Source of the DNA: Sphingosinicella terrae
Lineage (GTDB): Bacteria > Pseudomonadota > Alphaproteobacteria > Sphingomonadales > Sphingomonadaceae
Length of the DNA: 64,000 bases
NCBI RefSeq assembly: GCF_003347635.1
Contig: NZ_QDFY01000001.1
Location: forward strand, 186,001 to 250,000
Direction of reading: 5' to 3'
Under the pieces are notes generated by a model. It ran no database searches. It was not told where the DNA came from and worked only from the letters and a program-made list of their open reading frames with translations. Positions 26,183 through 35,228 of this stretch are shown here, in pieces. The position numbers were made by a program, and so were the translations under genes. The number at the start of each line of letters is the position of its first letter. The first letter of the stretch is position 1.

Positions 26183-28178
26183 AGTGACCTCCCGAACCTG
26201 CTTCGCGGATCCTATAGACGAATTCCGATAGGGCCGCATCGTCCTTATGCGCCCTCGCGATTTCCTCGAGATGAACGAGCGCCTCGCGATCGCCGCCATC
26301 GTAGGATTGCCACAATGTGCATAGCCGCTCGCGCAGGGCCGCGTCCATGTGCGGCGCCGGCTCCCACACCTCGACCGGCGTGGCGCGGCCGGACAGCACG
26401 ATCCGGCCCATCGGCCGGAACAGGTCGAACGTCGATTCCCGCTTGGTCTCGCTGCTCACCAGGATCGTCGTCTTGAGCGCCTTGTTGGCCGATTCGAGCC
26501 GGGCGGCGCAGTTCATGCCGTCGCCCAGCGCGGTATATTGCATCCGCCCCTCGCCGCCGAAATTGCCGACCACCGCGTCGCCGCGGTGGAGGCCGACCCG
26601 GGTGCGGCCGATCGGCGGGATGTCCGCGCCGATCGCCGCGCCCGCATTGGCCGCGAATTCCTGGCCGGCCTCGTACATGCCGATGGCGGCGCGCACCGCG
26701 CGGTCGGCATCGTCGGGCCGGGCGATCGGCGCCCCCCAGAAGGCGACCACGGCGTCGCCGACGAACTTGTCGATCGTGCCGCCATGCTCGAGCACGACGT
26801 CGCTCATCACGTCGAGATAGCGGTTGAGCAGGGCCGACAATTGCTCCGGCGTGATCGCGTGGCTCAGCTTGGTGAAGCCCTCGAGATCGGTGAACAAGGC
26901 GTAGATCTGCTTCTTCTCGCCGTGCAACGACAGCTGCGAGGGATCGCGCATGATCTGGTTGGCGATGTCGGGCGGCAGATATTTGCCGAGCGCCGACTGG
27001 GCGAAGCGCCTCTGCTCCGATCCGACCGCGCGCGCCGCGGTGCCGACGCCGACGAAGGCGAACAGCCAGCCCGCGCCCCAGCCGAAGGCCGGCAGGTTGA
27101 TCGTGTCGATGTCCATCCCCTGGAACAGGAAGGGGAGGTAGCCGAAGAAGCCCGCCTGGAAGATCAAAGCGAGCGCCAGCTTCCAGCCGCGCCATTCGAG
27201 CAGCGCGCTCAAGCCGCCGGCGGCGACCGCGCCGATCGCCGCGATCCACAGCATCCAGCCCGGGATGGCGGCGGGGCGGCGGCCGTCCAGCACCTGGGCG
27301 AGCAGGCTGGCATGGACCTCGATGCCCTTGGTCCAGTTGCCGGTGAACCGGGTCATCGGCGTCTCGAAATCGTCCAGGTCCTGGATGTCGCCGCCGATCA
27401 GCACGTGGCGGCCCTCGATCTGGCTGCGCACCGCGTCCGGGAACTGGGCGACGAATTCGATCGGCAGGTTGGTGAAGACCGGCACCTCGTCCTGCCCGCC
27501 GGCCGCCGGATAGCGGAAGGCGATGGCGCCGCGATGGTCGGCGAAGCCGCGGGCGCCGCCGGCCATGGCGAGGACGAGCGGCGGCGGCAGGCCGGGCGGT
27601 TGAGCGGCCCAGCGCCGGATCACCCCGTCGGCGCCGTCCGAGGCGAGCCGGATGCTCGCCGGCCGCACCGGGCCGGGCCGGCCCTGGGCGATGAACGCGG
27701 TCAGGAACTCTTCCTGCCACGGCAAGATCTGCTCGGGATTGTGGGCGGCCGAGGCGAAGGCGAGGAAGGTCGGCGTGCGCATCGCGCGCATCGTCTCGAC
27801 GAGCTGTGGGTCCTCGTCCTGCGCCTGGTCGATGAGGATGTCGATGCCGATCGATTGCGGGTTCATCCCGTCGATCGCGCGCAGCGCGTCGGCGAGCATC
27901 GCCCGGTCGAGCGGCGACCTCTTGCCGAGCATCGCCAGCGTGTCGTCATTGTAGGTGACCAGCACGATCCGCTGGTCCGGCTCGGTCGTCCGCGGCGCGG
28001 TGTTGACGGACCGGAGGTCGTAGAGCGCCCGCTCGGCGTCGCTGGCCAGCGGCACGTCCCAGGCGAAGCGCGCCAGATAGAGGCCGAGCAGCAGGAACAA
28101 GAGGGTGCCGAGCAGGCGGACCAGGCCCACCTGCTTGAAATTGCTCCGCACCGCTTCGCGCCAGCTCTCGAGCGCCAT
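26163..28178 (-). CDS. CHASE2-domain class III adenylate/guanylate cyclase
   Basis: A 671-residue membrane protein. TM helix at about 20-40, a periplasmic CHASE2 sensor to about 300 (YDLRSVNTAP, GIDILIDQAQDEDPQL, VLIGGDIQDLDDFETPMT), a cluster of three TM helices at about 306-385, then a cyclase domain. Catalytic landmarks are ALFTDLEGFTKLS (first metal Asp), KFVGDAVVAFWGAP (second metal Asp), and VVGNFGGEGRMQYTALGDGMNCAARLE (transition-state Asn/Arg). It heads an operon with three secreted paralogues, whose products may be sensed by CHASE2 or secreted in response. It is divergent from a hybrid histidine kinase 128 bases away. cAMP is the likely product, but nucleotide choice is not proven. 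Confidence 0.88.
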   Translation of the reverse strand: MALESWREAVRSNFKQVGLVRLLGTLLFLLLGLYLARFAWDVPLASDAERALYDLRSVNTAPRTTEPDQRIVLVTYNDDTLAMLGKRSPLDRAMLADALRAIDGMNPQSIGIDILIDQAQDEDPQLVETMRAMRTPTFLAFASAAHNPEQILPWQEEFLTAFIAQGRPGPVRPASIRLASDGADGVIRRWAAQPPGLPPPLVLAMAGGARGFADHRGAIAFRYPAAGGQDEVPVFTNLPIEFVAQFPDAVRSQIEGRHVLIGGDIQDLDDFETPMTRFTGNWTKGIEVHASLLAQVLDGRRPAAIPGWMLWIAAIGAVAAGGLSALLEWRGWKLALALIFQAGFFGYLPFLFQGMDIDTINLPAFGWGAGWLFAFVGVGTAARAVGSEQRRFAQSALGKYLPPDIANQIMRDPSQLSLHGEKKQIYALFTDLEGFTKLSHAITPEQLSALLNRYLDVMSDVVLEHGGTIDKFVGDAVVAFWGAPIARPDDADRAVRAAIGMYEAGQEFAANAGAAIGADIPPIGRTRVGLHRGDAVVGNFGGEGRMQYTALGDGMNCAARLESANKALKTTILVSSETKRESTFDLFRPMGRIVLSGRATPVEVWEPAPHMDAALRERLCTLWQSYDGGDREALVHLEEIARAHKDDAALSEFVYRIREAGSGGHFVLGSK

Positions 28179-28306
28179 CCATTCCCCCCCATGACCCGCG
28201 ATCCCAGCCTAGGGGATCGCCGCGCGGGTGCAAAGGGGGAGGCCGTGGCGCAATTTTCCGTCCCCCATGATTGCCACTTCTCGCGCCGATGGCGCGTTGA
28301 GCGGCC

Positions 28307-31300
28307 ATGCATGGACCTGATTCGAACGGAAATTCCTCGACCATGACGACAGAAGGACTGATCGAGGATCCACGCGACTCGGTCGCCGGCCTCGGCCCGC
28401 GCGACGCGTGGCCGCCGGCGCTGAGGACCCTGGTCGACGTGATGCGAGGCTCGGCGCAGCCGATGTTCGTGGTCTGGGGCCCCGAGCAGATCCTGCTCTA
28501 CAATGACGCCTATGCGCAGATCCTCGCCGCCAAGCATCCCGCCGCCTACGGTCGTCCGTTCCTCGAGGTCTGGCACGAGATACGGGACGATCTGCGGCCG
28601 ATCGTCACCGAGGCCTATGCGGGCCGGCCGGTGCAGATGGACGACATCGCCCTCACCATGAATCGGCGCGGCTATCCGGAGGAGGCGCATTTCGCCTTCT
28701 CCTACACGCCGGTTCGCCGCGACGATGGCGCCGTCGCCGGCTTCTTCTGCGCCTGCGTCGAGACGACCGAGGCGGTGCTGGCCGGCCGCCGCCGCCTCGC
28801 CGAGCGCCGGCGGCTCGAGCAGATGTTCGAGCAGGCGCCGGGGCTGATCGCGCTCCTCGACGGCCCGGACCACGTCTTCGCCCTCGCCAATGCTACCTAC
28901 CGGCGCCTGGTCGGCGGCCGCGACCTCATCGGCAGGACCGTGAGCGAGGCGCTTCCCGAGGTCCAGGGCCAGGGCTTCGTCCATATCCTCGACCAGGTCT
29001 TCCGCAGCGGCCGGCCCTTCCGCGGCGAGGCGGTCCGGCTCCTGCTCGACCGCGGAGCCGGCGACGCCGCCGAGGAGAGGGCCGAGGAGAGGTACATCGA
29101 TTTCATCTATCAGCCGGTGACCGACGCCGACGGGCGGGTGACCGGGATCTTCGTCGAGGGCAACGACGTCACCGATCGCAAGCGCGCCGACAGCCGGCTG
29201 CGCGAGACGCTCGCCATCCAGACGGTCGGGGTGATGTACTGGAGCGAGGGCTTCGGCCTTGCCGACATGAATGCCGCCTTCCTCCGCATGACCGGTTTCA
29301 CCCGCGAGGAGGCGCTCGGCATGAGCTGGGCGGAGCTGACCCCGGAGGAATTCCATCCGGTCTCCCTGAAGGCGATCGAGGAGGTGACGACGCGCGGCGA
29401 ATCCACGCCCTACGAGAAGCAGTATTTCCGCAAGGACGGCTCGCGCTGGTGGGGGCTGTTCGCCGCTCGCAAGATTGGCGACGAGGTCGTCGAGTTCGTC
29501 CTCGACGTCACCGAACGGCGCGAGGCGGAGGCCCGGCTTCGCGAGAATGAGGAGCGCTTCCGCCTCGTCGTCGATGCCGCCGACGATTATGCCGTGATCA
29601 CCCTCGATCCCGATCGGCGGGTGACGGGCTGGTCGCCCGGCGCGGCGCGTGCCTTCGGCTATGAACGCGCCGAGATCGTCGGCGCGCTCGGCGATCTCCT
29701 GTTCACCGAGGCGGACCGGGCGGCGGGCGAACCGGCCCGGGAAACCGCTACCGCGCTCGCGCAGGGCCGCGCGCCCGACATACGCTGGCACCGGCGCAAG
29801 GACGGCAGCCGCGTCTTCGTCAACGGCGTGACCCATCCGCTGAGGAGCGGCGAGGGCCGCCATATCGGCTTCTTCAAGATCGCCCGTGACGAGACCGAGC
29901 GCCTGCGCATCGACGAGGCGCTTCGCGAGACCGAAGAGCGCTACCGGCTCGCCGCCCGCGCCACCAACGACGTCGTCTGGGACTGGGACCTGGAGACCGG
30001 CGAGGTCGCCTGGAACGACGCGCTGCGGACCCGCTTCGGTTATGCGGCGGACGCGGTCGGCGGCTCCGCCGACTGGTGGAAGGCGAATATCCATCCCGAG
30101 GACCGGGACCGGGTGGTGGACGCGATCCACGCCACCGCCGAGGGCGCCGGCGATCACTGGAGCGCGGAATATCGCTTCCGCCGCGCCGACGGCTCCTACG
30201 CCCACGTCCTCGATCGCGGCGCCGTGCTGCGCAGCGACGGCGGCAACGCCCATCGCATGGTCGGCGCGATGCACGACCTCACCGAGCGCAAGCGGGCCGA
30301 GGCGGAGCTCCGCCGGCTGAACGAGACGCTCGAGCAGCGCGTTCTCGACGAGGTCGCCTCGCGCCTGAAGACCGAGGAGGCGCTCAGGCAGAGCCAGAAG
30401 ATGGAGGCGATCGGCCAGCTTACCGGCGGCGTCGCCCATGATTTCAACAATCTGCTGACCGTGATCCGCGGCTCCGCCGATCTGCTCCGCCGCGACGAGC
30501 TCAGCCCCGAGAAGCGCCGCCGCTACGTCGAGGCGATCTCCGACACCGCCGATCGCGCCGCCAAGCTCACCGGCCAGCTGCTCGCCTTCGCCCGGCGCCA
30601 GGCGCTCAAGCCCGAGATCTTCAACGTCGGCGATCAGATCTCGGCGATCTCGGACATGCTGCGCACCGTCGTCGGCGGCCGCATCGAGCTGGTCAGCGAC
30701 ACCGACTGCGAGCCCTGCTTCGTCGAGGCCGATTCGATCCAGTTCGAGACCGCCTTGGTCAACATGGCGGTCAACGCCCGCGACGCGATGGACGGGGAGG
30801 GCGTTCTGACCCTCAAGGTCCGGCCGAGCGAGCATCTGCCGCGGGTCCGCGGCCATGGCGAGGCGAGCGGCGCCTTCGTCTCGGTCTGCATCGCCGACAC
30901 CGGCCACGGCATCCCGCCGGAGAGACTGGAGCACATCTTCGAGCCCTTCTTCACCACCAAGGAAGTCGGCAAGGGCACCGGCCTCGGCCTCAGCCAGGTC
31001 TACGGCTTCGCCAAGCAGTCGGGCGGCGAGATCGACGTCGCCAGCAGCCTCGGCGAAGGCACCGCTTTCACTCTCTATCTGCCGCGGGTGCCGGCTCCCG
31101 ACGCCCGCGACGCGGCCGCCCCGGCGGCGGCGCCCGATCCCGAACCCGGCGGCCGGATTCTCGTCGTCGAGGACAATGAGCAGGTCGGCGCCTTCTCCAC
31201 CCAGTTGCTGGCGGAGCTCGGCTACGAGACCGTCTGGGCCGGCAATGCCGTCGAGGCGCTGAAGCGCCTCGACGAGGCGTCGGGCGATTTCGCCGCGGTC

Positions 31301-31510
31301 TTTTCCGACGTGGTGATGCCGGGGATGAGCGGCGTCGATCTCGCCCGCGAGGTCTCCCGCCGCCATCCCGGCCTCCCGGTCGTCCTGACCAGCGGCTATT
31401 CCCACATCCTCGCCCAGGAAGCCCGCCACGGCTTCGATCTCATCCACAAGCCTTATTCGGTCGAGGATCTCACCCGGGTGCTGAGAAGCGCGATCGTGCG
31501 GAGACGCTGA
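28307..31510 (+). CDS. PAS-rich hybrid sensor histidine kinase with receiver domain
   Basis: About 1067 residues. Several PAS/PAC units fill the first 690 residues (for example [75 protein letters not shown]). The kinase has the H box [16 protein letters not shown] box [18 protein letters not shown] and [14 protein letters not shown]-terminal receiver has VVEDNEQ, the phospho-acceptor [17 protein letters not shown] and HKPYS. No TM helix, so it is cytosolic. An ATG at 28343 is an equally plausible start; neither has a good ribosome-binding site. No separate response regulator is adjacent. It is divergent from the CHASE2 cyclase operon, sharing its upstream region. Confidence 0.88.
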   Translation: MHGPDSNGNSSTMTTEGLIEDPRDSVAGLGPRDAWPPALRTLVDVMRGSAQPMFVVWGPEQILLYNDAYAQILAAKHPAAYGRPFLEVWHEIRDDLRPIVTEAYAGRPVQMDDIALTMNRRGYPEEAHFAFSYTPVRRDDGAVAGFFCACVETTEAVLAGRRRLAERRRLEQMFEQAPGLIALLDGPDHVFALANATYRRLVGGRDLIGRTVSEALPEVQGQGFVHILDQVFRSGRPFRGEAVRLLLDRGAGDAAEERAEERYIDFIYQPVTDADGRVTGIFVEGNDVTDRKRADSRLRETLAIQTVGVMYWSEGFGLADMNAAFLRMTGFTREEALGMSWAELTPEEFHPVSLKAIEEVTTRGESTPYEKQYFRKDGSRWWGLFAARKIGDEVVEFVLDVTERREAEARLRENEERFRLVVDAADDYAVITLDPDRRVTGWSPGAARAFGYERAEIVGALGDLLFTEADRAAGEPARETATALAQGRAPDIRWHRRKDGSRVFVNGVTHPLRSGEGRHIGFFKIARDETERLRIDEALRETEERYRLAARATNDVVWDWDLETGEVAWNDALRTRFGYAADAVGGSADWWKANIHPEDRDRVVDAIHATAEGAGDHWSAEYRFRRADGSYAHVLDRGAVLRSDGGNAHRMVGAMHDLTERKRAEAELRRLNETLEQRVLDEVASRLKTEEALRQSQKMEAIGQLTGGVAHDFNNLLTVIRGSADLLRRDELSPEKRRRYVEAISDTADRAAKLTGQLLAFARRQALKPEIFNVGDQISAISDMLRTVVGGRIELVSDTDCEPCFVEADSIQFETALVNMAVNARDAMDGEGVLTLKVRPSEHLPRVRGHGEASGAFVSVCIADTGHGIPPERLEHIFEPFFTTKEVGKGTGLGLSQVYGFAKQSGGEIDVASSLGEGTAFTLYLPRVPAPDARDAAAPAAAPDPEPGGRILVVEDNEQVGAFSTQLLAELGYETVWAGNAVEALKRLDEASGDFAAVFSDVVMPGMSGVDLAREVSRRHPGLPVVLTSGYSHILAQEARHGFDLIHKPYSVEDLTRVLRSAIVRRR

Positions 31511-31884
31511 AGCGGGGCGTCCCCCTCGCTCCCGCCGCGAGACCGGGCGATCGCGCCGCAGTGCAAACGGGGGGCGTCCATTCCTCCCCAGGCGCAGCCT
31601 GGCGGGGGGACCCGAAGGACGGGGGAGGGGTAATCCTGTCCGGCTCCTCCTGTCCGCCCCTGTGGCCGCGCCGCCGATCCCGCGGCCCGCCTTCATTCCT
31701 CCCGCTCGTTCGAGAATGCCACGAGACGGCCCGCCTGCGCCACGGCTCGGCCCGTCTCCGGCGGCGGCCCGGCACGAGGCGGAGAATGGCGCCGTCCCAC
31801 CCGTTCTTGCCATGCCCGCGGATCGATCCGCGCCGGAGCGCCCGAGCGGCCGGCGCCCTCGATCCGCCAGACGAGAGGAGTGAC
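31511..31884. other. Intergenic region with one REP-like mosaic
   Basis: This 374-base stretch after the histidine kinase has no convincing gene. Around 31586-31636 it holds CATTCCTCCCCAGGCGCAGC and GACGGGGGAGGGG, close to the palindrome at 47550. The rest is GC-rich with nothing recognised until the GAGAGGAG ribosome-binding site of the next gene. Confidence 0.6.
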
Positions 31885-32469
31885 ATGATGAAGACAGCGA
31901 CATTCGCGATAGCGCTTCTGATGAGCGGCGCAGCCTTCGCCCAGACCTATGGCCCGACCGACGCGCAGCCCGACGTCGCCGCGCAGGCCGGGATGAGCAC
32001 CGATCCGGCGACCGACGCCACCCACGACATGTCCGGCCACGACATGACCATCCAGGGCACCAGCGCCCAGGACATGGCCACTCAGGGCACCACCGCCCAG
32101 GACATGACGACACAGGACATGACCACCCAGGGCACGACCACGCAGGACACCACCGTTCAGAGCTCGACGCGCTGGAGCGACACCGCCCAGACCGGCACGA
32201 CCACGCTCGCCGCCAACACCGCCCCGGCCGGCGGCGCGATCGTCCAGCCGAGCAACGCCGACCCCGAGCGCGACGCGCGCGGGATCGCGGTGATGTCCGA
32301 TGCGGCGACCGTGCCGGCGGGCTATAACGGCATCGCCGCCACCGCCGCCGGCGGCCCGCTGCTCGATCCCGCTACCGGCGAGCCGGCGCAGGACGGCTAT
32401 CCGCCCTGCACGGCCAGCGTGACCGACAACTGCCTGCAGACCTACGAGCGCGGCCGCAGCGCGCAATGA
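31885..32469 (+). CDS. Secreted low-complexity protein with QDMTTQ/QGTT repeats
   Basis: A 194-residue exported protein starting at one of two adjacent ATGs (31885 or 31888) after GAGAGGAG. The signal peptide (AIALLMSGAAFA) ends before QTYGPTDA. Residues about 45-95 are degenerate repeats of QDM(T/A)TQ and QGTT, rich in Thr, Gln and Met. The C-terminal part has two cysteines (PPCTASVTDNC). Probably periplasmic or cell-surface. Met/His-containing repeats (HDMSGHDM) could bind copper, but this is only a suggestion. No family recognised. Confidence 0.7.
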   Translation: MMKTATFAIALLMSGAAFAQTYGPTDAQPDVAAQAGMSTDPATDATHDMSGHDMTIQGTSAQDMATQGTTAQDMTTQDMTTQGTTTQDTTVQSSTRWSDTAQTGTTTLAANTAPAGGAIVQPSNADPERDARGIAVMSDAATVPAGYNGIAATAAGGPLLDPATGEPAQDGYPPCTASVTDNCLQTYERGRSAQ

Positions 32470-32837
32470 TGGACTAAGTCGAGCCCGGTCCGACCCGTCC
32501 CAGGCGGGTCGGCCGGGCCGCTCATCGGCCGGCGACCCGGCCTCCGCATCGGGCTTTTGCGCCCGCGATCGTCGGCATGCCGCCTGGCTCTCTCTCCGGC
32601 GACGCCGGTCGTCTGTCAGCTTGGACGCAGGCGCGCGAGCTCTCTCCACGCGCGTCGGACCACCGCGTGGTCGCGGAGCCTGCGGCGGCGCAACCCGGCG
32701 AAGCGAAGCTCCTACGGAAGGGGCGCCGGCGCACCGCGGTCGGCGCTGATACGACGCCGCTTCCGCCGCGCCACGTCGATGGTTGACTAGGAAACGAGAA
32801 TGATCTAGTTTCCTAGTCAACCAAATGGAGCGGCGAC
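32470..32837. other. Intergenic region upstream of the marR gene
   Basis: A 368-base stretch with no gene supported. The only clear signal is the double dyad at 32781-32822 just before the MarR gene. Open frames on both strands here have no start signals and are read as chance frames in GC-rich DNA. Confidence 0.55.
32781..32822. promoter_or_regulatory. Double dyad operator upstream of the MarR-family gene
   Basis: A perfect 15-bp inverted repeat, GGTTGACTAGGAAAC and GTTTCCTAGTCAACC, separated by 12 bases and ending 15 bases before the MarR start codon. Each arm is itself a pseudo-palindrome around CTAG (GTT--CTAG--AAC), so this is two dimer sites with centres 26 bp apart. MarR proteins bind such dyads and usually repress their own genes. 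Confidence 0.75.
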
Positions 32838-33296
32838 ATGGACGCGGAGCAGGTTTCGGAACTTGAGGACCATCTCGGCTACTGGCTGCGCATCGTCTCC
32901 AATGCCGTCTCCCACGCCTTCGCTCGCAAAGTGGAATCGCAGGGGGTCACCGTCGCCGAATGGGTGTTCCTGCGCTCGCTCTACGACCGGTCGCCGGCCT
33001 CGCCGACCCAGCTCGCCGAGGCGATGGGGATGACCAAGGGGGCCATCAGCAAGCTCGCCGACCGGCTGGTCGACAAGGGCCTGGTGCTGAGGTCGGCAAG
33101 CGCCGGGGATCGACGCGGCCACAGCCTTACTCTGGCGCCGGAGGGGCGTCGCAAGGTGCCGGCGCTGGCCGCGCTCGCCGATGCCAACGATGCCGACTTT
33201 TTCGGCGGCCTCGATGCGGAGGAGCGGGATCGGCTGCGGCAGCTGCTGCACCGGATCGCCGGCGGCCGCGGGCTCGATGCGGCGCCGATCGATTAG
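32838..33296 (+). CDS. MarR-family transcriptional regulator
   Basis: A 152-residue winged-helix regulator of normal family length. The recognition region is PTQLAEAMGMTKGAISKLADRLVDKGLV, followed by the wing RSASAGDRRGHSLTLAPEG. The N- and C-terminal helices fit the MarR dimer interface. There is no conserved Cys pair suggesting OhrR-type peroxide sensing. Two strong palindromes immediately upstream imply autorepression. It is followed 41 bases later by a DUF1398 gene with its own ribosome-binding site, which is likely co-regulated. Effector unknown. Confidence 0.88.
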   Translation: MDAEQVSELEDHLGYWLRIVSNAVSHAFARKVESQGVTVAEWVFLRSLYDRSPASPTQLAEAMGMTKGAISKLADRLVDKGLVLRSASAGDRRGHSLTLAPEGRRKVPALAALADANDADFFGGLDAEERDRLRQLLHRIAGGRGLDAAPID

Positions 33297-33337
33297 CGGA
33301 GGCCGGCGCCGCCGGCATTGTCGGAAGGGAGGACGCG

Positions 33338-33751
33338 ATGATCGACGCGCGACAGGAGGAAGTGGCCCGTGCGTGCCTGGACGGTGCCTATGACGACAGC
33401 CTGAGCTTCCCGCAGGGCGTGCAGGCGCTGGGCGAGGCGGGCTTCGAGGCCTATCTCGTCGACTACCGGACGAACACCCGCGCGCACTATCGCCCCGACG
33501 GCGAGACCCTGGTGCTGGACAATCCCCACCGATCCGCAGCGGTCGACGCGGATTTCGACCAGCCCGCCATCGCCGCGGCGATACGCTGGGCGCAGCTCCA
33601 GCCGCCCGACTACAGTTATGCCGGCTTCAATCGCGTGGTGACCGCCGCCGGCTGCGCCGGCTACTTCGTTTCCTTGTCCGGCCGCCGGGTGGTCTATTTC
33701 GGACGCACCGGGGAAATCCATGTAGAGCACTTCCCCGCGATCGGGCCGTGA
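33338..33751 (+). CDS. DUF1398 family protein
   Basis: A 137-residue protein starting at the ATG after GGGAGGACGCG. It has the DUF1398 (YbcV-like) pattern: SFPQGVQALGEAGFEAYLVDY, HYRPDGETLVL, and a late AGCAGYFVSLSGRRVVYFGRTGEIHVEHFP. Members are small soluble proteins without a known role. Its position behind a MarR gene and its operators suggests it belongs to the same regulated unit. Confidence 0.82.
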   Translation: MIDARQEEVARACLDGAYDDSLSFPQGVQALGEAGFEAYLVDYRTNTRAHYRPDGETLVLDNPHRSAAVDADFDQPAIAAAIRWAQLQPPDYSYAGFNRVVTAAGCAGYFVSLSGRRVVYFGRTGEIHVEHFPAIGP

Positions 33752-33832
33752 ACGCGCCGGTCCGAATTCGCCGACGATGGTGACGATTCGGTCGCGCCCC
33801 GCCAGCGGGGCTGCAGCCCGGTCTTCAGCCCC

Positions 33833-33937
33833 ATGCGCCTGAAATAATGCGCTCTCGCTGCCGACTTTCCCGCCACCCTCGCTTTCGCCCAGCCCACCGC
33901 CGCGACGGCGCCCCAAACGCGCGCGCCGCCCGCCTAA
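33833..33937 (+). pseudogene. Degenerate copy of the 5' end of the S9 peptidase gene
   Basis: This stretch reads MRLK-stop-CALAADFPATLAFAQP and so on to a second stop. It matches the first ~34 codons of the S9 peptidase gene at 36815 (MRLKYLALAAAFPATLAFAQ), covering the signal peptide and the Pro/Ala-rich start of the mature region. The resemblance extends through both silent and replacement positions, so it is a duplicated, decayed fragment rather than a chance signal peptide. The rest of the gene is absent. Confidence 0.75.
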
Positions 33938-34236
33938 CTTAGCGCTTGGACGACGATAAGCAGTCCCAGCACGAGGAACAGCGGGCTGTAGAGCCACGTG
34001 TCGTATTTGGCCCATCGCGTGTTCCGGATCGATTTGAGGAAGCCGACATAGGGATTGGGGACCAGCGTCCGACACACGAACGCCGCGCCCACGAACAGCA
34101 AGGCAAGGCATAACGTCGCGTCCGCCAACGGCAGCCGTGCATGACCGGCGTGGGCGAGCAGCAGCCAGGCAAGGCATGCCAGGGCCAGCGCGACGCCCCC
34201 CGCGGCCGGAGGCCACCAGGACAAGCGATGCGACAT
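33934..34236 (-). CDS. DUF3995 membrane protein, C-terminal portion (gene split by a frameshift)
   Basis: This frame encodes 100 residues from an ATG at 34236: one or two TM helices (GGVALALACLAWLLLA, ATLCLALLFVGAAFVC), then the DUF3995 C-terminal signature NPYVGFLKSIRNTRWAKYDT and a last helix LYSPLFLVLGLLIVV. The usual N-terminal part (HLHWAVGG) lies immediately upstream in a different frame (34236-34358). The two frames touch as TGATG. Either one base has been lost and the gene is broken, or the halves are translated in turn by stop-start coupling. Function of DUF3995 is unknown. Confidence 0.72.
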   Translation of the reverse strand: MSHRLSWWPPAAGGVALALACLAWLLLAHAGHARLPLADATLCLALLFVGAAFVCRTLVPNPYVGFLKSIRNTRWAKYDTWLYSPLFLVLGLLIVVQALS

Positions 34237-34358
34237 CACGGGATGCCGTCGGGCCGCTGCGGCAGCGAAACCGAAAGGCCGAGCCGGCCGCCGACCGCCC
34301 AGTGCAGATGGAAAGCCGCGGCGAAGGCGATGATGCCGAGAGCGAGGAGCAGCCGCAT
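34236..34358 (-). pseudogene. DUF3995 membrane protein, N-terminal portion (frameshifted)
   Basis: A 40-codon frame from the ATG at 34358, preceded by AAGGAACGGC. It encodes one TM helix containing HLHWAVGGRLG, the normal N terminus of DUF3995 proteins, and runs into TGA at the exact place where the family sequence would continue in the next frame. Adding one base after the last Pro codon would fuse it to the following 100 residues into a standard ~140-residue protein. A sequencing error is also possible. Confidence 0.7.
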
Positions 34359-34453
34359 GCCGTTCCTTGCCTTCGGTTCCGGCTGCCATCAAGGCGCCGG
34401 TGGCGTTCGTCAGGCCGTCCAGCCGACCTACGACTGGCCGACGCATACCATTT

Positions 34454-34475
34454 CGGGGACGCAATACTCAATTCC
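34454..34475 (+). repeat. Copy of the CGGGGACACAATACT motif
   Basis: CGGGGACGCAATACTCAATT, matching the copies at 40487 and 41073 with a few changes. This motif recurs next to REP-associated transposases; here no transposase is left nearby. Confidence 0.6.
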
Positions 34476-34613
34476 GTGGAAACCAGGGCAGTCGGGCCAT
34501 GGCATTCGGGTGTCGGCCCGCCCCGATGCGCCGATGGATCCGGCGATGATGGACGTGCGGCTTGACGGCTGAGCCCGGCCGCGTCGGCGCCGTCTCGCGT
34601 TTCGCCCCCACAT

Positions 34614-34697
34614 CGTCATCCCGGCGAAAGCCGGGATCTCACTGCCTTGGGCCCGCGGCGCTTGAGGAGAATGAGATCCTGGCTTGCTCCAGTATGA
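34614..34697. repeat. REP-like palindrome (family C)
   Basis: Starts with GTCATCCCGGCGAAAGCCGG, a hairpin, and ends with the inverted counterpart GATCCTGGCTTGCTCCAGTA. Same family as 43562-43634. Confidence 0.75.
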
Positions 34698-34850
34698 CGA
34701 GCTGGGAGATTTCTTCACATCCTCCTGCGCAGGGGCGACGCCGTCGAGAGATGCTTTCGCCTTCCGCATCCTCTCCACCGCGCTTCGCCTCGTCCATGCC
34801 CAACCGCCGTTAACCCGCTCTTATTCGGGCCCGATTAACGATTCCGCGCA

Positions 34851-35174
34851 ATGACGCGGATCGACCTCGCCTGGAGGAAGGCAGCCCTGGACGTGGCGGG
34901 CCGGGTGCTCACCATCATGCTGGTCGTCCTTCTGCTGCTCGCTGCTCTCCCGGCTGCGGCCGCGCTCGGCCTCCATTACGAGCCTCGCACGACGCAACAG
35001 CAGACGTGGGATGCGATAGCCTTCGTGACCATCCTCGCTTACGCGGCGGCTGGAGCGGGGCTGCTGGTCTATTCGCTGATCGGTCGGCATCGTGTCGCGG
35101 CCATCAGCGGCTTCGCGGTCACGACCATCCTGGTCGTGGGATTCGTTACCCTGAAGATGAGCCGTTTCGGCTGA
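34851..35174 (+). CDS. Small membrane protein, unknown function
   Basis: A 107-residue protein with three predicted TM helices (VLTIMLVVLLLLAALPAAAA, IAFVTILAYAAAGAGLLVYS, VAAISGFAVTTILVVGFVTL) and a basic C-terminal end. No family recognised and no strong ribosome-binding site. It stands alone between a REP region and the convergent DUF1176 gene. Codon usage matches neighbouring genes, which supports coding. Confidence 0.6.
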   Translation: MTRIDLAWRKAALDVAGRVLTIMLVVLLLLAALPAAAALGLHYEPRTTQQQTWDAIAFVTILAYAAAGAGLLVYSLIGRHRVAAISGFAVTTILVVGFVTLKMSRFG

Positions 35175-35228
35175 ACATCCCTCTTTCTGCCCCGCTCCCT
35201 CTGGTCCGGCGCGCGCGGACCGAGAGCT

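Larger units (their letters stand above)
34359..34850. other. Intergenic region with a transposase-associated motif and a REP element
   Basis: These 492 bases contain no supported gene. Two signals are visible: a copy of the CGGGGACRCAATACT motif at 34454-34475 (also found on both sides of the transposase remnant near 40500), and a REP-like pair at 34614-34697. Open frames here are antisense or cross the repeats. Confidence 0.6.

Noticed and set aside
27863-32113. A 1416-codon minus-strand open frame across the histidine kinase
   Set aside because: Antisense to the PAS/kinase domains, which contain all catalytic boxes; the antisense product has no recognisable motif and no start signal.
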